DNA of 12,191 nt from CAZZDA01 sp964652585. GTDB taxonomy: Bacteria > Patescibacteriota > Patescibacteriia > UBA1544. A model generated the notes under the pieces. That model saw nothing but the letters and a program-made list of their open reading frames with translations. It did not search any database and was not told the DNA's origin. Location: assembly GCA_964652585.1 (NCBI GenBank), contig CAZZDA010000031.1, forward strand, positions 1-12,191. Reading direction: 5' to 3'. Position numbers and translations under genes: made by a program. This document shows, one piece after another, positions 6,289-12,191 of this stretch (position 1 is the stretch's first letter; the number at the start of each line of letters is the position of its first letter).

Positions 6289-6807
6289 TTAGGAATTATG
6301 AGCTTGCTGAAACTCTTCAACAAGCATGGTGACTTTTTTCAAAAAATCATCTGGATTCATGGGACAGCCGGGAACTTCTATATCCACCTTTACCACATCT
6401 GATAGGCGCAGTACTTCAGGAAGTGCACCAAAGCGTGCTAAGAGAAATTCAATTTCTTGCTTTTGACCCTCAGAGAAACGATTACGTTGTCCGGAAGGCA
6501 TTCCCGCAACGGCACACGCGCCTATAGCGACCAGTTTTTTTGATCGCTCACGTATTTCTTTGAGTTTTTTCTTGTGCTCAGGAGAAGCAATTGCACCCTC
6601 TACGAATGCGATGTCAAATTCGTCAAAAATATTGTGCGACTTTAAAACGCGTGCGTGCCGAAAGTCAAAGATCTTTTTCCACTCTTGCCAGTGCTGATTC
6701 ATGAGCTCGGTCATAAGTACGGTTGAATCTTCGCAGCAAGAAAAAGAAAACCAACCGATCTTTATTTTTTCTTGAGGTGTTTTTTTTGAATCTTTAGTTT
6801 GTGGCAT
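6289..6807 (-). CDS. [NiFe] hydrogenase small subunit, single-cluster, tandem-cysteine form
   Basis: The 172-residue protein belongs to the NuoB / NiFe-small-subunit family that carries the FeS cluster next to the active site. It has exactly four cysteines in family positions: C24 and C25 (WFSFSCCEDST), C98 (AIGACAVAG) and C148 (VPGCPMNP). The usual hydrogenase pattern is CxxC, while adjacent cysteines are the hallmark of NuoB in complex I. The chain stops about ten residues after the DDFLKKV helix and lacks the C-terminal cysteine-rich region of about 90 residues that binds the medial and distal clusters in HydD-type subunits. It should therefore hold only a proximal [4Fe-4S] cluster, like the short HoxY-type subunits. 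It starts 5 nt after the flavoprotein stop and ends 13 nt before the large-subunit start. No Shine-Dalgarno sequence is seen, so translational coupling is likely. Confidence 0.92.
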   Translation of the reverse strand: MPQTKDSKKTPQEKIKIGWFSFSCCEDSTVLMTELMNQHWQEWKKIFDFRHARVLKSHNIFDEFDIAFVEGAIASPEHKKKLKEIRERSKKLVAIGACAVAGMPSGQRNRFSEGQKQEIEFLLARFGALPEVLRLSDVVKVDIEVPGCPMNPDDFLKKVTMLVEEFQQAHNS

Positions 6808-6812
6808 ATATT

Positions 6813-8084
6813 TTATGTGTTTGCTGTAAGATTAGTCAGTTGAAAATTTGGATCTGCCAGTTCTCGTTTGTGAGCTATGACATTTGTTTGCTGTTCAACA
6901 AGTTTGGCGAGCGGTCCCGCGTCTTGCATGTGATTGATGAGTGTTGCGCCGATAATACGGTTGTTTTTCAAAATAATTCGTCCATAGGAACCCACTTCCG
7001 CAGATCCTCGGGTAATAATCTCGCGAGCGGGTGTGGTGCGAATATCGCCGACAAAGCCTATAACCATGCCGAAGCCGTGACTGGTATAGGAAGAGACGAG
7101 CTTGAAAGGTTCGTGCGTGCCAACCATATTAAGTCCTGCAGTTTTGCCCTGCATATGTGAGTTGGTCCAACTGACTTGCTGGATTTGCTCTTCTAAAATA
7201 AGATCGTTAAATTCGGTGACATCGCCAGCAGCCCATACATCTGGCGCGCTGGTTTCTAAATGCTCATTAGTAAGTATACCACGATTTGTCTTAATGTGTG
7301 AGCGTTTCAGCCAATCAAGATCATATACAACGCCAATGCCGGCAACAATCAGCTCGCAAGAAATTTTCTTACCGTCTTTGAGTGTTACGCTTGATACCAT
7401 GTCATCGCCAATAACCTCTTCAACCTCTGCTTTGCGAAGTATCTTCACGCCATTGTCTCGCAGGACTTTTTCTATCATGCGTCCGGAAGTTTCGTCCAAA
7501 ACCGGGTACCAAAAATAAGGCTCCAGCATGACGATAGTCACTTCAAGTCCCGCGCGGCGAAGCATATCGCACATTTCAAAACTAATAAAACCGCTGCCAA
7601 TAGCGATTGCGTGTTTTGCGGATTTTACCCCTTCCATTATTTCTTTCGCGTGATCAAGTGTGCGCAGGTAGGTAACACCTTTTTTTTCAGCTCCTTGTAC
7701 AGGCCACTTTCGCGCATACCCTCCGGTTGCCAAGAGAAGTTTCTTGTAGTGCAGTTTCGTGTTATCGTCAAGCATAACCACTTTCTTCTTGGTATGAAGT
7801 TTTGTTGCTTTTTTTCCGGTGAGAAGCGTTACGTTATTATCTTTGTACCATGTATCTTTTTTAATAAAAATTTTATTAAAGGGAATCTTTCCCAAAAAAA
7901 AGCCCGGCTTGGAGAGCATGATACGGGAGTAGAGAGGGTACGGCTCATCAGAGATGATGGCAATACTGCATTCGGGATCGTTGGCACGGATGGTTTCCGC
8001 CGCGGTCGTTCCCGCAACACCTCCGCCGATGATGAGGTGCTCAATAGTTTGTATAGACTTTTTTTGAGTAAAAGGGTTGAACAT
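6813..8084 (-). CDS. FAD-dependent NAD(P)H oxidoreductase, probable hydrogenase electron partner
   Basis: The 423-residue protein is a two-dinucleotide-fold flavoprotein of the pyridine nucleotide-disulfide oxidoreductase superfamily, resembling rubredoxin reductases and the flavin domain of NirB. The FAD-binding loop is IIGGGVAG (G20-G25). The NAD-binding loop is IGSGFISFE (G163-E170), and a Glu (E188) near the end of the second strand hints at NADH rather than NADPH. The second FAD motif is VWAAGD (residues 284-288). It contains only three scattered cysteines (C39, C172, C243), so there is no redox disulfide and no FeS cluster. It is the first gene of the operon, 5 nt before the small subunit. 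The arrangement suggests that it passes electrons between NAD(P)H and the proximal cluster of the hydrogenase, the task usually done by HydG and HydB. That role is inference. A rubredoxin or ferredoxin reductase role is the main alternative. Confidence 0.92.
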   Translation of the reverse strand: MFNPFTQKKSIQTIEHLIIGGGVAGTTAAETIRANDPECSIAIISDEPYPLYSRIMLSKPGFFLGKIPFNKIFIKKDTWYKDNNVTLLTGKKATKLHTKKKVVMLDDNTKLHYKKLLLATGGYARKWPVQGAEKKGVTYLRTLDHAKEIMEGVKSAKHAIAIGSGFISFEMCDMLRRAGLEVTIVMLEPYFWYPVLDETSGRMIEKVLRDNGVKILRKAEVEEVIGDDMVSSVTLKDGKKISCELIVAGIGVVYDLDWLKRSHIKTNRGILTNEHLETSAPDVWAAGDVTEFNDLILEEQIQQVSWTNSHMQGKTAGLNMVGTHEPFKLVSSYTSHGFGMVIGFVGDIRTTPAREIITRGSAEVGSYGRIILKNNRIIGATLINHMQDAGPLAKLVEQQTNVIAHKRELADPNFQLTNLTANT

Positions 8085-8113
8085 GGGAATAGAGAGAAAG
8101 CAAAGTCTTTACT

Positions 8114-8142
8114 ATTCTAGCATTGCTGGCAGTGAAAAACAA
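8114..8142 (-). promoter_or_regulatory. Promoter of the hydrogenase operon
   Basis: On the minus strand TTGTTT (8142-8137), a 17-bp spacer and TAGAAT (8119-8114) form a good sigma-70-type promoter, with TGC giving an extended -10. Transcription would start near 8107, about 23 nt before the flavoprotein ATG. Confidence 0.7.
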
Positions 8143-8145
8143 TAT

Positions 8146-8174
8146 TTGCTTTTACATAGGTATTAGGGTAGGAT
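8146..8174 (+). promoter_or_regulatory. Divergent promoter for the 8227-8589 gene
   Basis: TTGCTT (8146-8151), a 17-bp spacer and TAGGAT (8169-8174) form a plausible promoter. Its -35 is only 3 bp from the -35 of the hydrogenase promoter. A 10-bp palindrome, AATGATCATT (8184-8193), lies near the predicted transcript start and could be an operator. Confidence 0.5.
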
Positions 8175-8226
8175 ATGAACATAAATGATCATTCACAACC
8201 AGTAAGCTATAGAAAGGAATAATACC

Positions 8227-8589
8227 ATGCCCGAAGAAAAAACTTGGCAGGAAAAGCTGAAAGCTGAACCGTGCGATTGCGCAGGTGAAGTACGACCGGA
8301 TCTTTTGGAGGAAAAAGGCGGACAAATCCGTATGACTCGAGCATATATGAATGCACTTTGGGGCCGTCCTCTTAATGAGGATATGCCACTTACAGGCGTA
8401 GGTGAAGGTAGTATGTGGCAAGAGGCGCGTCGTATTTCTGGTATCGTAGGTAGAGGCATAGGTGGAGTTGAAAGTCACCACTTGAATAGGAGTTATTCAG
8501 AAGGTATCAAACCCGCTCTTGAAGAAATTCACGGACGTTCATCGTTTGTCCGGGGCGAGTTCTGGATCACCTATGGTTCTCGTGCGTAA
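8227..8589 (+). CDS. Hypothetical protein, divergent to the hydrogenase operon
   Basis: I do not recognise this 120-residue protein. AAAGGA at 8213-8218 is spaced 8 nt from the ATG at 8227, and a clear terminator follows, so the gene is very likely real and expressed alone. The product is soluble and mixed in charge. A CDC pair lies near the N-terminus (EPCDCAGEV). A central glycine- and arginine-rich stretch reads RRISGIVGRGIGGVESHH. The end (RGEFWITYGSRA) could form a short beta hairpin. No enzyme motif, DNA-binding helix or membrane segment is evident. Because its promoter is back to back with that of the hydrogenase operon, a regulatory or accessory link is possible, but the sequence does not prove it. 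Confidence 0.8.
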   Translation: MPEEKTWQEKLKAEPCDCAGEVRPDLLEEKGGQIRMTRAYMNALWGRPLNEDMPLTGVGEGSMWQEARRISGIVGRGIGGVESHHLNRSYSEGIKPALEEIHGRSSFVRGEFWITYGSRA

Positions 8590-8601
8590 TTTGCTCGTTT
8601 G

Positions 8602-8629
8602 CCGTCTTGTGTTGGCAGGGCGGTTTTTT
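8602..8629 (+). terminator. Intrinsic terminator of the 8227-8589 gene
   Basis: CCGTCTTG (8602-8609) pairs with CAGGGCGG (8616-8623), with two G-U pairs, around the loop TGTTGG. Six T follow. It begins 12 nt after the stop codon. Confidence 0.85.
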
Positions 8630-8665
8630 ATTTTCACCCTTACCTACCATCAGACAGGCGAAGAC

Positions 8666-8694
8666 TTGGCGGAGGAGAGTAGATAGTGTAGAGT
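8666..8694 (+). promoter_or_regulatory. Candidate promoter for the pseudouridine synthase
   Basis: TTGGCG (8666-8671), 17 bp, then TAGAGT (8689-8694). The ATG at 8703 is only 8 nt past the hexamer, so the transcript would start at or just before the start codon. Confidence 0.45.
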
Positions 8695-8702
8695 TATAGT
8701 AT

Positions 8703-9431
8703 ATGAACAGAAAAACCATACGTATTAACAAATATATAGCAGAATCCGGACATTGTTCTCGCAGGGAGGCGGACAAGCTTATACAAAGTGGCAAGGTCAA
8801 GATCGGCAATAAACTTGCAAAGCTTGGCGATGTCATGCAAAAAAGAGATGTGGTCAAGGTGGGCAATAAAGTAGTAAAGCCGGTGCGGAGAAAAATATAT
8901 ATTCTCTATAACAAGCCTGTAGGTTTTATTACCACAGCTTCCAAAGAAAGCACGCAAACTATTTATGACCACATACGTATTCCGGAAAGAGTATTTCCGG
9001 TGGGGCGACTGGATGTTGCGACTTCCGGATTGCTCTTACTTACCAATGACGGGCGCGTGGTCAATAGAATGCTGAAAGGAAGATATGGACATGAAAAGGA
9101 GTATGTGGCTACGGTTGATAAGGAAGTAACAAAAGAATTTTTGGAAAAAATGTGCAAGGGAATTGTGTTGGAAGAAAGAAAAACTTTGCCCGCGTCCGCG
9201 AAAAAAATTGCAAAACATGCTTTTTCTCTCGTGCTTACCGAAGGGAGAAACAGGCAAATTCGCCGTATGTGTGAAGAGTTAGGTTATGCCGTCAAGAAAC
9301 TGCAGCGCGTGCGCATTTTGCACTTGAAGAATGAAAATTTACTACCCGGGAAATGGCGATATTTAACAGATAAAGAAGCGCATATGTTGCTGCGTACATT
9401 GCATATAGCCGCTAAAATAGACGATGTATAA
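8703..9431 (+). CDS. RsuA/RluB/RluE/RluF-family rRNA pseudouridine synthase
   Basis: The enzyme converts a specific uridine in ribosomal RNA to pseudouridine. Its 242 residues begin with an S4 RNA-binding domain (RINKYIAESG through KVKIGNKLAK, about residues 7-55). The catalytic domain follows. ILYNKPVGFI lies near residue 67. The active-site motif GRLDVATSGLLLLTNDG carries the catalytic Asp at D104. The conserved C-terminal motif EGRNRQIRRMCEELGY lies near residue 180. Order, length and motifs are typical of the RsuA branch, with the S4 domain as in RluB and RluF. The sequence alone does not decide which of 16S or 23S sites is modified. No Shine-Dalgarno sequence is seen before the ATG. The next gene starts 42 nt downstream with its own predicted promoter. 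Confidence 0.94.
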   Translation: MNRKTIRINKYIAESGHCSRREADKLIQSGKVKIGNKLAKLGDVMQKRDVVKVGNKVVKPVRRKIYILYNKPVGFITTASKESTQTIYDHIRIPERVFPVGRLDVATSGLLLLTNDGRVVNRMLKGRYGHEKEYVATVDKEVTKEFLEKMCKGIVLEERKTLPASAKKIAKHAFSLVLTEGRNRQIRRMCEELGYAVKKLQRVRILHLKNENLLPGKWRYLTDKEAHMLLRTLHIAAKIDDV

Positions 9432-9434
9432 CAA

Positions 9435-9450
9435 CTTGCTTGCTTGCTTG
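9435..9450 (+). repeat. Tandem tetranucleotide repeat (CTTG)x4
   Basis: Four perfect CTTG units lie just after the pseudouridine synthase stop. They form the -35 region of the next promoter, and each unit junction reads TTGCTT. Confidence 0.85.
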
Positions 9451-9464
9451 ATCTATGATACGAT
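9436..9464 (+). promoter_or_regulatory. Candidate promoter for the M23 peptidase
   Basis: TTGCTT (9436-9441) within the CTTG repeat, a 17-bp spacer and TACGAT (9459-9464). The ATG at 9474 is 9 nt past the hexamer, which suggests a leaderless or near-leaderless transcript. Confidence 0.45.
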
Positions 9465-9473
9465 AGCGGTGTT

Positions 9474-10688
9474 ATGCGAAAGTATTACCTACTGCTTTTG
9501 ACCATAGTACCGATACTTGTCGGTGTTCTGTGGCTGCTGGAAGATCGGGATACTACCGATATACAACCGCGCGATGAGGCGGTTGCTTTTGTTTCAGAAG
9601 CGCAAGCCGCGGATACGGAGCGTACGGAAGTCATTGTTGTTGAAGAGGGTATGACCTTTGGTAGTATTGCTGAAGAGGTTGGAATTGGCGGAGCTCTTGC
9701 TATGGAATTACTTCAGGCCGCGGAAGAGTTATACGATTTAACGACTATTCGTATTGGTAAGCCGCTGGCGTTTACCTTTGACACAACAAGCGGAGATTTG
9801 CTCTATCTTGTGTATGAGATCAATAGCGAAGAAGAATTGCTTATTGAAGAAAAAAATGATGTATGGACGGCTGTACTGAGACCGATTGCATACGATGTAC
9901 GAATAAAAACGGTAACAGGCACGATCACCTCTTCGCTCTACGCGGCGGCATTAGAGCAAGGGATTGATGAGCGCGCGATCATTGGATTGGCGGATGTGTT
10001 TCAGTGGACGGTTGATTTTGCGTATGAGGTACAAAAAGATGATAGTTTTACATTTACCTATGAAGAGAGATATCGCGATGGCGAGTATGTCATGCCGGGC
10101 AGTATCTTAGCAGGAAAATTTGTAAATAATGGCGAAGAGCATTATGCGTTCTATTTCGCCCCGGATGATGAACATGAAGGATACTATGACGCAGAAGGGA
10201 ATTCGGTGCAGAAAATATTCTTAAAAACGCCGGTGGCGTTTAAGTACATCTCATCCGGGTTTACGACAGGAGCGCGCTATGTTCCGGGATTTAATCAATA
10301 TACTTCATCGCACAAAGCAATTGATTACGCCGCGAATACGGGAACGCCGGTGCGGTCTGTTGGTGATGGTGCGGTGATACTTGCCGGTTGGAGCGGGTCG
10401 TATGGCAATAAAATAAGCGTTCGACACAACAGTACCTATACCACAAACTATGCACACTTATCAGGATATGCGGTGAAACGAGGTCAAAAGGTGGAGCAAG
10501 GACAGGTGATCGGCTATGTCGGATCTACCGGCTATTCAACAGGGCCGCATCTGCATTATGAAATGGTAAAACATGGCACAAAAATAAATCCATTGCGCGA
10601 AGTACTGCCACCTGGTGAAGCTATAGACGAAGCATATCAACCGGTATTTGAAGAGGTGCGTGATAACTTTATGAAATTATTGCGGTAG
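9474..10688 (+). CDS. MepM-like M23 peptidoglycan DD-endopeptidase
   Basis: The protein is an exported zinc metallopeptidase that should cut peptide cross-links in peptidoglycan during wall growth or separation. It has 404 residues. Residues 4-22 form an uncleaved signal anchor or signal peptide. Residues 52-102 (VIVVEEGMTF to IGKPLAFTF) resemble the OapA/LysM-like domain of MepM. The middle domain (about 135-250) contains the FQWTVDFAYEVQKDD segment, matching the MepM/Csd3 middle region. The C-terminal M23 domain carries HKAID (H280, D284), YAHL (H328) and PHLHYE (H359, H361). The zinc ligands H280, D284 and H361 and the catalytic histidines are all intact, so the enzyme should be active. 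No terminator of standard form follows. Instead a strongly folded intergenic element separates it from another exported protein. Confidence 0.93.
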   Translation: MRKYYLLLLTIVPILVGVLWLLEDRDTTDIQPRDEAVAFVSEAQAADTERTEVIVVEEGMTFGSIAEEVGIGGALAMELLQAAEELYDLTTIRIGKPLAFTFDTTSGDLLYLVYEINSEEELLIEEKNDVWTAVLRPIAYDVRIKTVTGTITSSLYAAALEQGIDERAIIGLADVFQWTVDFAYEVQKDDSFTFTYEERYRDGEYVMPGSILAGKFVNNGEEHYAFYFAPDDEHEGYYDAEGNSVQKIFLKTPVAFKYISSGFTTGARYVPGFNQYTSSHKAIDYAANTGTPVRSVGDGAVILAGWSGSYGNKISVRHNSTYTTNYAHLSGYAVKRGQKVEQGQVIGYVGSTGYSTGPHLHYEMVKHGTKINPLREVLPPGEAIDEAYQPVFEEVRDNFMKLLR

Positions 10689-10728
10689 TGCGTAAGATAC
10701 TCTAAGCGTTGTTGACGTTTTTGCTCGC

Positions 10729-10862
10729 TGTACGTACTTGTAAGAGCACGCGTCAAACGCTCCAGCGAAGCGTTTGCGCTCTCTCTCGCCTCGCTCTTGT
10801 CCCGTAAAATGGGACAAACCATGCCCGCTCGGCTTGCGAGACGGCTCTCACAAGTACTACAA
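10729..10862. other. Highly structured intergenic element: long inverted repeat enclosing three hairpins
   Basis: The outer arms are 10729-10747 and 10844-10861. They pair over 17 base pairs, interrupted by one bulged C (10733) and one A-C mismatch. Inside, three hairpins follow in order: CAAACGCT (10754-10761) with AGCGTTTG (10769-10776), TTGTCCC (10797-10803) with GGGACAA (10811-10817), and CCGCTCG (10825-10831) with CGAGACGG (10837-10844, one bulged A; its last base is shared with the outer arm). The hairpin loops are 7, 7 and 5 nt. CTCGCT occurs on both flanks (10724-10729 and 10863-10868) and could be a target duplication. No U-run follows, so it is not a plain terminator. No tRNA consensus bases were found. 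It may be a structured RNA or a miniature inverted-repeat element. Confidence 0.6.
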
Positions 10863-10885
10863 CTCGCTTTCTTACAGATCAATAT

Positions 10886-12142
10886 ATGAAACGTCATTTT
10901 TTTCAAAATAACAAAGGTCATTATAGTTTTATTTTGTTCGTGAGCGCTCTTGCGCTCATTTTTGTTCTTGTGATCTTTGTAGCAAGCTCTGTATTTCTTG
11001 GCACTTTTCAAGCAGAGGATATACAGAAACAACAAGGAATATTTGGTAAGATAATAGCTCCATTTGATCGGCAGGACACACTCCTGGTAAAAAAAGAACC
11101 GATGCATAGAGAAACGCCGGAAGTAGTAAAGGGCATCTATATCTCTGCCGGAAATTTTGGTAATGAGAGTATCCGGAAAAATTTGATCGCACTTGTGGAA
11201 CGTACGGAAATCAACAGCGTCGTAATCGATTTAAAGGATTTTACGGGGCGCGTGGCGTATGAAAGCGCTGTTGCAGATGTTGCGGATTTGCAGACATCGT
11301 ATATACGTGTGACCGATTTTGCAAAGCGCGTACAAGAACTTCATGAAAAGGGAGTATATGTTATTGCACGACTTCCTATTTTTCAAGATTCAACATTAGC
11401 GAAAGCGTTACCGGAAGAGGCGGTGCAGTTTGCTGATGGCAGTCTTTGGCGTGATCATGCGGGAAATGCGTGGCTTGATCCGGCTTCTTCTCGCGTACGA
11501 GAGTATAATCTTGCACTTGCACGCGAGGCATATGAACTTGGTTTTGACGAAATAAATTTTGATTATATTCGCTTTATATCGGATGGTCCGGTGTCAGCTG
11601 CTGTGTATCCGCATTGGAATTCAAGCGAGCAAACACGCTATGAAGTTTTAGAAAGTTTTTTCAAAGAGATTCACGAAGATCTCAAACCTCTCGGCGCAAT
11701 TACGTCAGTTGATTTTTTTGGAATGGTGCTTTTGCGTGAAGACGGCATGATAATTGGTCAGCGCCTTCAAGATGCGATGCCATACATTGATTACATTGCA
11801 CCCATGGTTTACCCATCACATTATCCGGATGGTTTTTGGGGGTATGACAATCCCGCTCTCTACCCGTATGAGATAATTTATGGTAGTATGAAAAAAGGAG
11901 TGGATCTTTTAGAGAAGTATGATATGCAGGTGGCAAGCACGACTGGCATTATGGCACAAGATCGCGCTATTCTTGCGCGCCAACTGCGCCCTTGGATACA
12001 AGATTTTAATATGGGTGCGGTGTATACGGCTGATATGATACAAAAAGAGATACAAGCAGCATATGACGCCGAAAGTTCAGGATGGCTCTTATGGAACTCG
12101 CGCAATGTGTATACGGAAGGAGCGTTGCAGAATAACCAATAA
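10886..12142 (+). CDS. DUF4015-type putative glycoside hydrolase, membrane-anchored
   Basis: This 418-residue protein has an N-terminal signal anchor near residues 13-38, a linker, and then one large domain of the putative glycoside hydrolase family known as DUF4015, predicted to adopt a TIM barrel. The characteristic blocks occur in order: VKGIYISAGNFG near residue 76, SVVIDLKDFTGRVAY near 112, the EINFDYIRF block near 223, ITSVDFFGMV near 272, and DYIAPMVYPSHY near 300. The acidic residues in the VVIDLKD and NFDYIRF strands are the best candidates for the active site. The substrate is unknown; a surface or wall polysaccharide is likely. It lies downstream of a MepM-like wall peptidase, which fits an envelope role. 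No Shine-Dalgarno sequence is seen before the ATG. A weak -10-like TACAGA lies 7 nt upstream of the ATG. Confidence 0.9.
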   Translation: MKRHFFQNNKGHYSFILFVSALALIFVLVIFVASSVFLGTFQAEDIQKQQGIFGKIIAPFDRQDTLLVKKEPMHRETPEVVKGIYISAGNFGNESIRKNLIALVERTEINSVVIDLKDFTGRVAYESAVADVADLQTSYIRVTDFAKRVQELHEKGVYVIARLPIFQDSTLAKALPEEAVQFADGSLWRDHAGNAWLDPASSRVREYNLALAREAYELGFDEINFDYIRFISDGPVSAAVYPHWNSSEQTRYEVLESFFKEIHEDLKPLGAITSVDFFGMVLLREDGMIIGQRLQDAMPYIDYIAPMVYPSHYPDGFWGYDNPALYPYEIIYGSMKKGVDLLEKYDMQVASTTGIMAQDRAILARQLRPWIQDFNMGAVYTADMIQKEIQAAYDAESSGWLLWNSRNVYTEGALQNNQ

Positions 12143-12164
12143 CTCACACCCCCAAAGGGTAAGC

Positions 12165-12181
12165 CACTGGTTTGACCAGTG
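12165..12181. other. Small hairpin at the window edge
   Basis: CACTGGT (12165-12171) pairs with ACCAGTG (12175-12181) around a 3-nt loop, 23 nt after the glycoside hydrolase stop. The sequence ends 10 nt later, so its nature (terminator, RNA start or repeat) cannot be decided. Confidence 0.4.
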
Positions 12182-12191
12182 CGACTTGAAA

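Noticed and set aside
4971..6807. Reading the pair as complex I subunits NuoD/NuoB
   Set aside because: The large subunit keeps C63, C66, C417 and C420 of the Ni site, which NuoD lacks, and a maturation protease gene is adjacent.
7611..8120. Plus-strand open frame of 169 codons opposite the flavoprotein
   Set aside because: The minus strand holds a complete flavoprotein with all cofactor motifs. The antisense product is Phe/Cys-rich with no motif.
10729..10862. tRNA or tmRNA
   Set aside because: The element is too long for a tRNA, and no T-loop, anticodon-arm or CCA-like consensus was seen. The stem pattern does not fit tmRNA either.

Overview
The window looks like a chromosomal segment of a small-genome bacterium, most probably a member of the Candidate Phyla Radiation / Patescibacteria (Parcubacteria-like). 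This is an inference from the mix of genes: a lone 84-residue RRM protein, a DUF4015-type putative glycoside hydrolase, a MepM-like M23 peptidase, several short lineage-type membrane and orphan proteins, tight spacing, and a stripped-down soluble [NiFe] hydrogenase. UGA is used as a stop codon (at 3709 and 5000, for example), which argues against the Gracilibacteria/Absconditabacteria code. No rRNA, tRNA, insertion sequence or CRISPR array was seen.

Layout. Positions 1-271 hold no convincing gene. A hypothetical gene (272-860, apparently frameshifted in a run of six G) and a membrane protein (918-1763) follow on the plus strand and end at a terminator. A perfect palindromic terminator separates them from a minus-strand four-helix membrane protein (1924-2319) and an RRM protein (2467-2721). 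A TrmH/SpoU-family RNA 2'-O-methyltransferase (2935-3711), a membrane-anchored zinc-motif protein (3785-4522) and a hydrogenase maturation protease (about 4598-5002) run on the plus strand.

The centre is a minus-strand operon, 8084 to 4971. It encodes an FAD/NAD(P)H oxidoreductase, a 172-residue hydrogenase small subunit and a [NiFe] large subunit. The large-subunit gene overlaps the convergent protease gene by 32 bp, and the operon's apparent terminator lies inside the protease gene. The operon promoter sits back to back with that of a divergent orphan gene (8227-8589).

The right third is plus strand: an RsuA/RluB-family pseudouridine synthase, a MepM-like peptidoglycan endopeptidase, a strongly folded non-coding element (about 10729-10862), and an exported putative glycoside hydrolase. 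The last two proteins probably act on the cell envelope.

The most interesting parts are the hydrogenase module and the non-coding element. The module appears to replace the usual flavin and ferredoxin-like partner subunits with one simple flavoprotein. Its small subunit carries a complex-I-like tandem-cysteine cluster motif and lacks the domain for the other two clusters. The non-coding element is a long imperfect inverted repeat enclosing three hairpins, with a possible target duplication and an alternative pairing.
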